A model generated the notes under the pieces. The model was not told where the DNA came from, did not search any database, and saw only the letters and a program-made list of their open reading frames with translations. Positions 43,408 through 55,484 of a DNA stretch of 64,000 nucleotides are shown in pieces. The stretch comes from Anagrus nilaparvatae (taxonomy: Eukaryota > Arthropoda > Insecta > Hymenoptera > Mymaridae): NCBI GenBank assembly GCA_022575985.1, contig JAKSXM010000237.1, forward strand, positions 3,614,501 through 3,678,500, read 5' to 3'. Position 1 is the stretch's first letter, and each line of letters begins with the position of its first letter. The position numbers and the translations under genes are program-made.

Positions 43408-44430
43408 TAATCACTTAAACAGGTATATTGGGAATTCATCGTAATAGCTCTTTCTAAAAACCTACTGGATGTTATTATGGGTGAGAAACAGAAGCAATGA
43501 ATTAAGCCTGCTTACATAAATGAAAAGTACTTGATAAATTAGATTTAAATTAGAAATTTATAAAATTTGGACCCAAACTATATATAAAGTCCAGTAATAG
43601 CTTTCCAAAGCTTTTTGAGAATGCATCAATGAAACTATACTTGTAAAATACTAATTAGTCGGATTTTATATTTTTTTAGGTCCAAATTTGTTTATACATT
43701 CTAGTTTGGATTTTATTTATCAAATAATTTTTAATTATGCAAACAGGGTGAATTGGTAAATTTTATGGCTTATGATTCTTACTCGTACAAACATCCAGAA
43801 CTTGGTAATAAACCATATCGTTGAATTCCCAATAAACTTTTATGTTTACATAAGTTCGACCCTCTTAAGAAGCTGGTTTTAAATTAATACGCAATTTGGT
43901 ATTCGCTAATAAAGAAGTAGAAAAAAAAGAAATCACTTGAATAGGTTTATTGGGAATTCATTGATCGTAATGGCTCTTTCTAAAATCCTGGATGTTTTTA
44001 TGCGTAAGAATCAGAAGCAATGAATTATGCCTGCTTAAATAAATGAAAACTACTTAACAAAGTAGATTTAAATTAGAATTTTATCAAATTTGGACCCAAA
44101 CTGTATATAAAATCCAGTAATAGCTTTCTAAAGCTTTTTTAGAACGCATTGATGAAACTATACTTGTAAAATACTAATTACATGGATTTTATATTTATCA
44201 AATAATTTTCAATTATGCAAACAGGATGATTTCATGGCTCATGATTCTTTCTCGTACAAAGATTTTGAACTATTGGTAATAAACCATATCGATGAATTCC
44301 CAATAAACTTTTGTGTTTACATAAGTTAGACCTGCTTCAGAAGTTGGTTTTAAATTAAAATACAGTTTGGTATTCACCAATATAAGAAGTAGAAAAAAAA
44401 GTAATCACTTCAACAGGTTTATTAGGTTAT
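43408..44430. repeat. Tandem duplication, units of about 470-525 bp
   Basis: Two units run from TAATCACTTAAACAGGT (43408) and AAATCACTTGAATAGGT (about 43931). They share GGGAATTCAT, GAAGCAATGAATTA.GCCTGC, AAATTTGGACCCAAACT and CCAATAAACTTTT. A third unit starts at 44402 and breaks off after about 25 bp. No open frame is kept. Confidence 0.85.
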
Positions 44431-45514
44431 TCTGCTAATATGGTACATTTTATTTAAAAAACTTTTGCTCTCGCTTTGCATTTCTCTTACTAAACTTTAA
44501 TTAAAAACAAAATTCTTTTTAGCCATGTAGTTTATACAGTTTTTTTTTTTTATAAATGGATAAATTCTAATATACACTCTTTTTTTCTAATATATATACA
44601 CTGTTTTTTTGCAACAGCTATTTTTTTTTAAATAATAGATAGATAGAATATAAAAGCTATAAACACGCTTTGTTTCTTCTCCAGTTGACCATTTATTTTT
44701 TTTAATTATATCTGAATATATCTTGTACCGGGCGAGAGCAGACGCTATATTTTTATTATATGTGTATGTGTAATGTAAATTTTTATTATATGCGTAAAAA
44801 ATAAACACGCCGATCTTCGACAAAAAAATCGAAATTCGATCAAAAAGATCGAAATTCGATAAAAAAATCGTAATTCGATAAAAACATCGAAATTCGACAT
44901 ATTCGATAAATATTCGATGTCAAATTAGAGAGAGAAAGCTAAAATAGAGAGAGAAACTTAAAATTCCTGTATATTAGTGCTTCTAAGTTTGAACTTAACT
45001 TAGTCGCGCGTCCTATCGGACGCCGTAATTTCCGTATTTTTGCACAAAATTTTATTAATAATTAAGTATTTTAAATGATAATAAAAATTAGAACTAATGT
45101 GAGAAAATTATTATAATTCTTATTTATATTTAATTATAATGAAAAATACCCAAAATTTTATTAATAATTAATAAAAGATTCAATAATAATTCAATAATAA
45201 TAAAAATTATTTAACGCGCGAGAGTATAGTGCTGTTAAAACATTACAGTGCGTGCGCCAGAATAAATTGATGACAAAATTCGTTACATTTCAGTTTTATA
45301 GAGATAGATTAAAAAATACCCTGCCAACTAGCTGGCACTGAGGTTCCTCAAACAATGGGCTGTAATCTTAATTTACATAAAATATTATTGATTACAACCA
45401 TGCAATTATACATACATTTTTCGTTTTTAGTAGCTGGTAAAGTAGATTATTAAGATCATTTTGTTATTAAAGTGAAAATTCTAGCGTCCATGGATTGGTC
45501 GCGCCGGCGTTAAT
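44431..45514. repeat. AT-rich region with an ATCGAAATTCGATAAAAA minisatellite
   Basis: The array of five or six imperfect units lies at about 44825-44910. Each unit contains the palindrome ATCGAATTTCGAT or a close form. The rest of the interval has no recognisable gene. Confidence 0.7.
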
Positions 45515-46079
45515 GGATTTTGAATCATTTTTGCATAATTAAAAAGAGAGAAATATAAAAAAAGCTAATTTTATTTTTTTTTATAAAAGAAATGGTTGGT
45601 AACGATGCGAAAATTACAAATATTCGCTCAATTATTATAAAAAGATAGGAGTTTTTACCAGAATTTATAATAATTTCTTATAATTTATTTTCTCAGTGTA
45701 CTCCTTGCATTTGACCAATCTTCCGCAACAATGATAATAATAATAATAATAATATTTTGTAATAAAAAAAATAGCCACATTAATTGCTTCAAGATTTTAA
45801 CATTATTTATATTATTTCTATTAATCACAAAATAATAAATTATTTAATTCTATAAATTGTTTGATTCTTTAAAAAATGCCAATATAACTTTTAAATCTTA
45901 ATTTTAAAATGCAAACACAACCATTTAATATTTTTAGGCTGTTTATTATTGTTTATAATTTCATTAAGCTGCATACATAAATAAACATAGCAACGAACAA
46001 AATAATCCGAGGAAGTCAAAAAGAGGCAAGATTTCCATCATTTTTTCTTGTGTGTTATAATTTATATAAAAAAAAAAAA

Positions 46080-48110
46080 AAAATTGTGATCGGATACAAA
46101 AAATTACTATAAACTAAATTTCTAAAACTTGTACTCTCATTAAAATAAATTAGATATGTCAAATACGAAAAATAAATTTGATGTTTTATGTATTTTTTTG
46201 TAACGAAGATTTTGGAGAAAAAAATTTTCAAAAAATTAATTATCAGATTCAAGATATCGAGTAAAAACCATACTTTCAAGTATAAGTACTTTCATGGAAA
46301 TAAATGAGGTATTGCATCCAAATTAAAAAAAAAAAAAAGTATTTTGAGATTTTTTTAATAAAAAAATTTTTGGAAAAAAAAGTTAGGTATTCGTTCGATA
46401 ATAAATTGTTTTGGAATATCACTGGTTACAATATTTTAAAATATTAGTACTTTCATAGAATTAGAAGAGGTATTACACCAAAAAAATATTGCAATTTTTT
46501 TTATTTTTCTTTTTTTTTAATTTAGATAATAAAAATTTTGAAAAAATTAAGTATCAATTCCAAAAAATTACTGTAAACGAGGTTCTTAAAACTAGTAAAA
46601 ACCATACTTTCAAGTATAAGTACTTTCATGGAAATAAATGAGGTATTACATCCAAAATAAAAAAAAGGGGGGGTTTGAGATTTTTTGTTAAAAAAATGTT
46701 TGGAAAAAAAATTAGGTCTTAATTCGATAATGGTTTTGAAATATCACTAGTTACAATATTTTCAGATAATTGTACTTTCATAGAATTAAATGAGGTATTA
46801 CACCAACAAAAAAAAAAAAATATTGCAGTTTTTTTTATTTTTATTTTTTTTTAATTTTGACAAAAAAAATTTTGAAAAAATTAAGTATCAGATCCAAAAA
46901 ATTACAATAAACAAGGTTCTTAAAAGTAGTACTTCCATGAAAATAAATTAGGTACTAAGTCCAAAAAGAAAAAAAAAATTGGTATTTTTTGTATTTTTTT
47001 GTGAAAAAAATTTTAGGAAAAAAAATTTCAGAAAATTAAGTATCAGATTCGAGATATAGTGTAAAAACCATACTTTCAAATATAAGTACTTTCATGGAAA
47101 TAAATGAGGTATTACATCCAAATTAAAAAAAAAAAAAAACCGGACAGTATGTTTATGAACATACGAATGAAGTTTTTACTAAATTTAGTAATAATTTTCT
47201 TTTAAGGAGGTATACTTGCTGAGCTAGAGCTATTACAGAACAAATATTGTTCAAATTAAGGGTAATTAATGTTTTTAATATTCAAATAACACTGTAAAAA
47301 TTTCAAGATAATTAGGAGATTCTGTGAAAAGTATAACCTATCCCAATTTTTTAATTCTTCCGAACACCAACGATTACGCTCGGTGTCTGCCGGCGAAAGA
47401 AGAAAGAAAGAAAATAAATTAAAAAAAAGAAGAAAAAAAAATTTAACACAGAAATCATTCGAGCGCCTCCGTTTACGATCGGGCCTGCCGGCGAGGGAGG
47501 GGACTGCAAACGTCCTTTCCTTATCCACTATTTCGTCTCGAATTCTCGTCTCAGAATCTGATGACGATTTTTTAAATTTTAACTCCTCGTAGAAAAAAAA
47601 GGAGAAGTGTACGGTGACAAGTAAGAAGTAAAAACTTCAAAAAGGGGGGGTTTGAGATTTTTTGATAAAAAAATGTTTGAAAAAAAAATTAGGTCTTAAT
47701 TCGATAATGGTTTTGAAATATCACTAGTTATAATATTTTCAGATATTAGTACTTTCATAGAATTAAATGAGGTATTACACCCAAAAAAAAAAAATATTGC
47801 ATTTTTTTTAATTTTTCTATTTTTTTAATTTTGACAAAAAAAATTTTGAAAAAATTAAGTATCAGATCCAAAAAATAACAATAAACAAGGTTCTTAAAAC
47901 TAGTACTTCCATGGAAATAAATTAGGTACTACGTCCAAAAAGAAAAAAAAAATTTGTATTTTTTGTATTTTTTTGTGAAAAAAATTTTAGAAAAAAAATT
48001 TTCAGAAAATTAAGTATCTGATTCGAGATATCATGTAAAAACCATACTTTCAAATATAATTACTTTCATGGAAATAAATGAGGTATTACATCCAAATAAA
48101 AAAAAAAAAA
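46080..48110. repeat. Expanded minisatellite of about 155-165 bp in copy 2
   Basis: Units with TTTCATGGAAATAAATGAGG or variants recur near 46290, 46450, 46625, 46780, 46935 and 47090, and again at 47755, 47910 and 48065. The array is split by the insert at 47140-47640. Copy 1 has only four units. Confidence 0.75.
47140..47640. other. GC-richer 500 bp insert with overlapping open frames
   Basis: The insert splits the minisatellite. Two similar GC-rich phrases, GTCTGCCGGCGAAAG and GCCTGCCGGCGAGGG, lie about 90 bp apart around a purine-rich AAGAAAGAAAG tract. Frames are open on both strands (47383-47592 plus, 47256-47528 minus) with no recognisable domain. It could be a fragment of a retrotransposed transcript or of another element. 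Confidence 0.4.
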
Positions 48111-48207
48111 AAAGTACCTCGAGATATTTTGGTGAAAAAATTTTTGAAAAAAAAATTAGGTCTTAATTCCATAATATTTGTGAAATATCACCGATTACAT
48201 ACATACG

Positions 48208-48262
48208 TACACACACACATACACACACACATACACACACACATACACACACACACACATAC
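48208..48262. repeat. ACACAC(AT) microsatellite
   Basis: CA repeats broken by regular CATA interruptions, at the position matching 20974-21003 in copy 1. Confidence 0.9.
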
Positions 48263-48802
48263 AGACATTTTTTAAAAACAGGTTTTTTAGCTTCCTGGGG
48301 TCCCAAAACGTGCTTATATGCCAAAAAATAGAAAATCAAATTTTGACCTAACACAATGGTTTATAACAAAAAAAAAACATTAAACACACGTGAGTGAGTG
48401 AGTGAAAGTATAATAAAATTTTGTAGCAAATCTTCTTCAAAAAAAATTACCCTTAATTGTAGTAAAAATAATGGACAAAAAGTAAAATGTAATTTTTTCA
48501 ATTATTCAAATAACTTTACTAAAATTAATAATAAAATCTTCCAGTTGCAAAAGTAGATTTTACTCAACATTTTTTCTCAGTGTAGCTGAGAAAATTTCCT
48601 ACAAAAAAGGTAATTAGCAATTTTTTAGTCTGACGCACAGGGTCCGAGTTATAAGCGGTCAAAGTTTAGACCTTTTTTACCAAATTTTCAAAAATCGATA
48701 TTTCACAACGAAAAAAAAAACGCGTTTTTGATGAGTTTTTAGGATTTTTTGGTAGTTAAAAGTGTTAAATATGGGTGTGCAAGGTTTTTTATATCTAATA
48801 GT

Positions 48803-50272
48803 ATTTATGTGGATGTGAAATTTTGCATGTATATTAGAGTGGACCTATTTTTGGACTTTGTGGAAAAACTTTGTTCCCCGGTTTTTTTTATGAAGTTTTG
48901 GTCATAAAAAGTTCCCAGTTCCAAAGATTTTGTTTTCGCCTTGCAAAAACACGTACCGTTAACCACCTCAATTTTCCCATTTAAATAACATGGGAAATAT
49001 GAGTTTTTAGCTATACAAATTTTCACAAAAGCCAAAAAGCGTTTTAAAATGCTAATTTTTACTGTAAAACATACTTTTATATGTTGTAAAGACATTCAAA
49101 CGGCCCTGCATTCATTCCAAAGGGAATTTTGGGGCTAGAAACGCTTATTCACATGTTGGCTCAATCTTATAAAACAGGGTTTTTCGGTAATTTTCGATAA
49201 AAAGCTATAACCTCAAAAATTAACCAAAACACTTCTGATTGGTCAATTTTTTTTGGTGTAAGTGTCACCTTTCAAACGACGTAAGCCGTATATTTTTATC
49301 GCTGTTTCTCTCAGCGCTATAGTCAATTAACCTACTAGTAATTTTTGACCCAAAATGACCAATTTTTAAATCTATTTAAATTACTGCCATAATTGTAATT
49401 TTTGACGAAAATGAATTTTATAGGCTATAAAAATTTTTTACAAGCTTCAAGTTTCCAAAAATTTTTTACTCGTCTCTTTTCTTTAATTATTTTTTAAGAT
49501 CTTGCTTTTCAAAGATAATGATAAAAATTGACTTTTTTTTAAAACCTTAAAATTGGGACTCTGACTTTAAATTATCATCTCTGGATAATAAATTATTGAA
49601 AAGCGGTGAGTAAAAAGTTTTTGGAAAATTGAAGCTTGTAAAAAATTTTTAAGGCCTTTAAAACTCAATTTTGTCAAAAATTACAATTTTGGCAGCAATT
49701 CAAATAAATTTAAAAATTGGCCATTTCGGGTTAATAATTACCAGTAGATTAATTGACTATAGCGCTGAGAGAAACAGTGATAAAAATATACGGCTTACGT
49801 CGTTTAAAGGTGATACTTACACCAAAAAAAGTAGACCAATCAGAAGGGTTTTAGTTAATTTTTGAGGTTGTAGCTTTTTATCGAAAATTACCGAAAAACC
49901 CTGTTTTATAAGATTGAGCATGTAAATTAGCGTTTCTGGCCCCAAAATTCCCTTTGGAATGAATGCAGGGCCGGTTGAATGTCTTTACAACATATAAAAG
50001 TATGTTTTACAGTAAAAATTAGCATTTTAAAACGCTTTTTGGCTTTTGTGAAAATTTGTATAGCTAAAAACTCAAAATTCCCATGTTATTTAAATGGGAA
50101 AATTGAGGTGGTTACAGGCACGTGTGTTTGCAAGGCGAATACAAAATCCTTGGAATTGGGAACTTTTTATGATCAAAACTTCACAAAAAAATCCGGGGAG
50201 CAAAGTTTTTCCACAAAGTCCAAAAATAGGTCATCTCTAATCTATATGCTTCTGCACCCCCACACATAGTGC
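48803..50272. repeat. Palindromic repeat, arms of about 700 bp
   Basis: 48803-49500 and about 49560-50272 are inverted copies around a short centre. The arms share CCTATTTTTGGACTTTGTGG, AAGCGTTTTAAAATGCTAA and ACGGCTTACGTCGTTT. The 96-codon frame appears at 48805-49095 (minus) and 49979-50269 (plus). The right arm is the most diverged, with small deletions. Confidence 0.85.
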
Positions 50273-50904
50273 ATTTTATTTAGTGTCCATTTTTTAATGC
50301 TTTCATCTAAAAAATCTTATAAATATGGAAAAATTTATCATGGAATTACTTATTAGAGATCCATACTCTGTATTAAAATCAAAATATGCACATATTTCAA
50401 TGTAATTTGACCTTAAGGTTGAATCAGGTGAATAGAAATAGCATTTTTTGGGTAAAAATTTTTGGAGATCAAAACTTCTGGAATGTTTACTATTTTTAGC
50501 CATTGATCATGTTATGCGTCCCTTAAAATTAAAAAAATAATTTAGAAAATTTATTGACTACTGACGGAGATATTAGCGCTTGAAATTTCATTAATTTTTG
50601 AGATACTTAATTAATCAAGACTTTTTTATAAATAATCTGATTTTAAAAATCTTTGAGTATAATATTTAGGACATCATTTAGCATTAATTCCCTAAAAAAA
50701 ATTTTGATTTTCTACGTTTCGTCACGAATAAATTGATTTTTTGAAAAATTTAGGTTAGGCCAAAAATCAAAAAACTTGAAATATATTTCACATTATTATT
50801 AAAAATTCAGATTTTTTTAGTGAATCGATGCTAAATAATGTCCTAAATATTATATTCAAAGATTTTAAAAATTAAATTATTTATAAAAAAGTCTTGATTA
50901 ATTA

Positions 50905-52233
50905 GGGGAGACAGGGGTATTATGGCGCACCCCTATTTTAGTATGAAAATGTTATTTTTTTTAGAAAATTTTATGTGAAATCACTCATTTTTAACATCAT
51001 TAACTAAAATTTAAAAGAAAAACAATATTTTATTCAATTACTGCTTAAATATTTAATCATAAAAATATAGGCTATTTTCTTATTAGGAATGGCCTTAAAA
51101 AACTTAAGTTTTTAAATTACTAAATGTATTTTAAAATTATTTTGCATAGTTTTTTATAAAACTGAAATCGATTATCATTCATTTTTTAACTTCATTTTTT
51201 TAATTAAGAATATTTATTTTTATAAAACTTGTAAAAAAAAGAAATATGCGAATTCGGGTTTTATGGCGCAGTTGAAACAGATATTATGGCGCAAGGTTTA
51301 GTGTTGTTTAGTTGTATCGCGAGCATCTCCCCGGTTAAAGTTATTATTATTTGTTATTATTAATTTATTGTGCTAAATATAATTTATATTGTTATTGTAG
51401 GTAATTGTGTTATAATAAGTATAGCAATATTTTTCAATTTTTTATAATAATATACGTAAATATTACAGTCACTTGAATTAGAGGTTAGGTTTATTTGTTG
51501 TTTTTTTTCTTTTTGATAATTATGTAATTAAATAAATTTTTACATAGTGTTAGTGAAACATTTTATGTTAAAATTAATTAAAATGATTTTCTTGAGCATT
51601 ATTTTTAAAGTGAACATAAATAAATTTATCACAATTGTAATAGTTTTTTATAGGAATGAGAAGCTCCAAGCTCCAAGATCTATGTAACAATGTTTATAAA
51701 CTTTGTCATAAATTATTAATTTGAATATAAAATTTAATAAATAATATTTAAAATGAATGTTTAATTAAAAATAAATTTTGTAATCATTATTTTTGCAAAA
51801 AAGTGTTTGAATTTACAGCTAAGTGAAATGTGATTACAAGAATGGTGGAATGTGAGAAAAATAAATTAATAAATTCAAAAAATTGTTTTATTTTATTTAA
51901 CTAAATGTGAATATTTTATTTAGTATTCAATTTTTTGAAAAAACAAAATTTTATGAAGTCTAGCGTGTACGTAACCTCTGCGCCATATAACCCGACACGC
52001 TGCGTCATAATACCCGCTACCTGCGCCACAATAACCGACGAGTAAACTTTTTTTTAATTTAATTTTTTTTTTTTTTTAAGTTATCTTTTCATAAAATTAA
52101 TGTATACAGCTAATAAATAAGGCTCTAAAGTAAAGAGAAAAAAAAAGTATATATTAATAAAACATTTTGAACAAATTTTTACACTCCTCAAAGTTAAATT
52201 TTTTTCCATGCGCTATATTACCACTGTCTCCCC
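50905..52233. mobile_element. 1329 bp TA-flanked element with TATTATGGCGCA repeats
   Basis: TA at 50903-50904 and 52234-52235 flanks GGGGAGACAGGGGTATTATG and the mirror ATATTACCACTGTCTCCCC. The other arm of the host palindrome (about 50595-50625) shows the uninterrupted sequence, confirming the TA target. The motif TATTATGGCGCA recurs near both ends (50930, 51260, 51285, and inverted near 51985-52035), as subterminal repeats would. No transposase frame is seen. Non-autonomous, Tc1/mariner-like by its target. Confidence 0.88.
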
Positions 52234-52484
52234 TAAGTACCTCAAAAATTAATGAAATTTCAAGCGCTAATATCTCCGTCTGTAGTCAATAAATTTTCAA
52301 AATTTTTTTTTAAATTTTAAGTGACACATAACATGATCAATGGCTAAAAATATTAAACATTCCAGAAGTTTCGATCTCCAGAAATTTTTACTCCAAAAAT
52401 GCTATTTCTATCCACCTAATTCAACCTTAATATTCCAGTCAAATCACGAGGGGGGGGGGGGGGGTGGTATTGATTGTGGCCGCC

Positions 52485-53010
52485 ACCAGATTTGGTCTAC
52501 TATAGGTTTTTTGGGTCGCTTAACACGAAAATTTAGGGTCTTTCTATGCACAATTGGAGATTGACCCTTAAATTAGCCAAAACTACCCCTAAAAGGGGTA
52601 TTTTTGCAACTTTCACTGTAGCCCTCCAAGATTTAGTCTAATAAGGGTTTTTGAGGTCGCTGATCACGAATATTGAAGCTATAACTATTAAAAATTACCC
52701 CTTCACCCTTAAATTGGCCAAAACTACCCCTAAAAGGGGTGTTTTCGCTATTTTAGCTCTAGCCCTCCAAGATTCGATCAAATAGTGCTTTTTGGGTCGT
52801 TGATCACAAACATCGATGTATTTTCAATTAAAACTTAACCCTTCACCCTTAAATTAGCCAAACCTATCCAAAAAGGGGTGTTTTCTCTACATTCGCTCTA
52901 GCCCTCCAAGATTTGGTCTAAACGGGTTTTTTAGGTCGCTGATCACGAAAATCACGTTTTTTTCAATTAAAAATTAGGTCTTCACCCTTAAATTTGCTAA
53001 AACTACTCTT
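52485..53010. repeat. Tandem units of about 140-165 bp
   Basis: Four units share CCAAGATTTGGTCTAA-like, GGTCGCTGATCACGAA and TTCACCCTTAAATTGGCCAA lines. They are the same family as 10250-11470, in which the unit is better preserved. Confidence 0.8.
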
Positions 53011-53410
53011 AAAAGGTTTGAAAGGTGTAAATAAATGAATCATAGATTTTTAAGTAATAAGATTTTTTATTCTTACTCAAACATTACATATTCTTCTAAA
53101 AAAAGTACAAAAACGTACAAAAAAAAATAATTTTTGAGACATTTTTTAAGCATTTTACAATACATACGATCAATCATACTCCATACTTTGGACCGAGTGC
53201 ACTTAAGTTGTATCCTCCATATTATAATAGCTATCGTCATAAATACAGTCAACACTAATATTTGACTCGAAAATTGAAGAATCTAAATCTTCATACGTTA
53301 TCTCCATATTACTATCTTCGTTTTCATCAATGGTGACGATTGTCTCTAAAATGGAAGTATCTAATTCCTTTTAGGAGTAGTTTTGGCTAATTTAAGGATG
53401 AAGAGTTAAG

Positions 53411-54279
53411 TTATGTTGAGTTAAGTTATAATTGAAAATATAATTTGAAATAGGTAGTAGTATGATAGGTACTTTAGGGGAGCACCAAAAAACCTTGTGA
53501 AAAAAAACCTTGTGTGAAAAAAACCTTGTAAACGTATTTTATATTTATTTACATAATGTATTGCGGAAGTAACCTTCGTTAATTTTTTAATGTAATGCAG
53601 GTGAAAGACTTTATAAAAATATTTGATAGCAAATGTATCGTTCCTTACCTTGATGACATAGCAGCTTCTCGAGTTACACGTTTATAATATTTTATCGTTA
53701 TAAAAGATTTATCAGATAAAGGAATGTTATTAGTCTGTATGTATGTGAAAATAATATTTTTTTCTCAACTTTTGACTTTCATGTATAATTGTTACATTTT
53801 TTTTTATTTTTTGGGAGGTTTTTAAAAAAAAGTATTTTTTAGGCACGATTACCTTATATACCTAAGGTAGTAGTTAAGTAAATTGATTTTTCTCGGGAAA
53901 TCGTTGAATTTTTGCTGCTCGCTTGCAAGCGTTTTTGGCACTGCGTAAGCCTGAGCTTGCTCGCAATGTGGCGGCCCGGGAGCGCGTGCCACCCCCCTGC
54001 CCGCTCGCTCCGCGAGCTTTTTTTTCGTACCCGAGCGTGATTTTACACTTTGTGAGCTGGAATTTTGAATATATTTTTTAAGGAAAGAATTATAGCTACG
54101 ACAGATTGCTACCAACCTTCGTTCATAGCAAAGAAGATATACAGTATATCAATCTATACTCTTAGATGACATATCGTTTGAGAAGATGGTCTGCCTATAG
54201 GTGCCTAATTTAAATTATTTTATTAGAATAATATTCGTTTAATTTGTCCTGTCTCCGAAAACAAGAATTTGTTTATGGA
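53411..54279. other. AT-rich region with a GC-rich island at 53900-54050
   Basis: The island holds small palindromes (CGCTTGCAAGCG, GCTCGCTCCGCGAGC) and GGCGGCCCGGGAGCGCG. The minus frame across it has no recognisable motif. AGGCACGATTACCTTATATA at about 53841 recurs at 55312, 55421 and 57160. Confidence 0.5.
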
Positions 54280-54365
54280 CAAGGGCCGTATAAAATTTTT
54301 CTGCGGCAGTAGCGAGAAATTTAGTAGCGTACTTTCGTGACTACTGTCCAGAAAAATTTTTATTT
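54280..54365. repeat. Mini-copy of part of the 1-3416 palindrome
   Basis: ACAAGGGCCGTATAAAATTT, then CTGCGGCAGTAGCGAGAAAT and ACTTTCGTGACTACTGTCC, match 2800-2850 and 2755-2785 (and their mirrors), but with the middle removed. It gives a compact hairpin. Confidence 0.75.
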
Positions 54366-55464
54366 CACTTGATGCACTAATGCTATATCAATTAATTGTT
54401 TATACAATTCTTTTTCAAAAGTAGTATTCATTTTTATATTTTGCTACTAAACTAAATTCAATAAAAGTACATAATTCTGAAATGTTTTGTTTTCGCTACA
54501 ATGATTTTGAAGAGCTTTTTATATTTTATTAATCCATACTATTTTGTTTTAATTTGTGCACTAGTATTTTAAATTGAAGTTTTAGTGGTGTATATGTAAA
54601 TACAAAAAAATCTTTGTTGTAACACTTTATATAATATAAAGACTGTATAGGTATTCAATAAAGAGTTACCTAAAAATAAATATAATTTTTTTGCCCTCCC
54701 GGGCGTAAAACTCGTGCGTAAAGAATTTTCTGCACTCGTTCTACGCCTAGGTGGGCAAAAAATAGTGTAAGCACCATGGGCGAAATACTTTAGACACTAG
54801 CGTAAACACATATCACTCTTGCTCGGCTTCGCCGAGCACTCGTGCTAGTGCTCACGCTAGTGCCAAAACTTTTACGCCCTTGATACTTAATATACTATTA
54901 TGTGATTAAAAAAAAATCTTGTTTTTATTTAATGTCTTTAAAAACCCGCTGGTGAAGCTGCCTCTTCTCTCTATTTTTTTAAAAATATTTTTATGTATAA
55001 TTTTTTTTTATGTTGGTATTGAATCTGTCGTAGCCCTAGTAGCGACCACCTTTGTATATTTTGTATAGTAAAATATGAATAAAATTTTTATGTGGATATG
55101 ATATAAGGTATATGGAGAGAAATGATATATATATATATTTTTTTTTAATTTAATTTTTAATAACAGATATTCATCGAATCATTAATGTCAACCAGGCTAC
55201 TAATGTAGGACGATCAGTTAATGTCAACCAGACTACTAATGAAGTTATTAAAATTTTATGTTATTTTAATTATTTTTACATTGCAAAGCTATATTATTAA
55301 AGAAACTTTTTTAGGCACGATTACCCTATATTACCAAAGATAAAATAGTGCCTTTAAAAAATTTATGTTATTTTAATTATTTTTACATAGCAAAGCTATA
55401 TTATAAAAGAACATTTTTTAGGCACGATCACCCTATATTACCCAATATGAAGATAAAAAATTTA
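54366..55464. other. Non-coding; GC-rich palindromic island at 54690-54890 and short repeats
   Basis: The island carries CCTCCCGGGCGTAAAACTCG, CTCGGCTTCGCCGAG and repeated CTAGTGC/GCACTAG motifs. A phrase GATATGATATAAGGTATATG at about 55097 recurs at 57267, bracketing the minisatellite and hAT-like elements. No gene is recognised. Confidence 0.5.
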
Positions 55465-55484
55465 TAACCGGTTTGTGTAACTAT

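Larger units (their letters stand above)
45515..49503. repeat. Large repeat block, copy 2
   Basis: It matches 18590-22893. It lacks the solo LTR and the SINE, so it shows their empty sites. It has a much longer 155 bp minisatellite array, and a 500 bp GC-richer insert at about 47140-47640 that is absent from copy 1. Confidence 0.85.
50282..53410. mobile_element. Inverted-repeat element with 165 bp tandem units, relative of 9830-11728
   Basis: A first palindrome (about 50290-50700 versus 52236-52440) carries GGAATGTTTACTATTTTTAG and CGCTTGAAATTTCATT in both arms. It is followed by a run of G at 52450-52464 and tandem units starting CCACCAGATTTGGTCTAC. Within the left arm a second, short palindrome spans 50590-50902. 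TTAA ends like those of the 9.8 kb copy were not located. Frames at 50303-50503 and 52340-52564 mirror each other and are not genes. Confidence 0.65.

Noticed and set aside
48078..48354. Thr/His- and Val/Cys-rich frames
   Set aside because: They are translations of the AC microsatellite.
53849..54115. 88-codon frame on the minus strand over the GC-rich island
   Set aside because: The Ala/Arg/Gly-rich part is explained by GC hairpins. There is no domain or homologous pattern.
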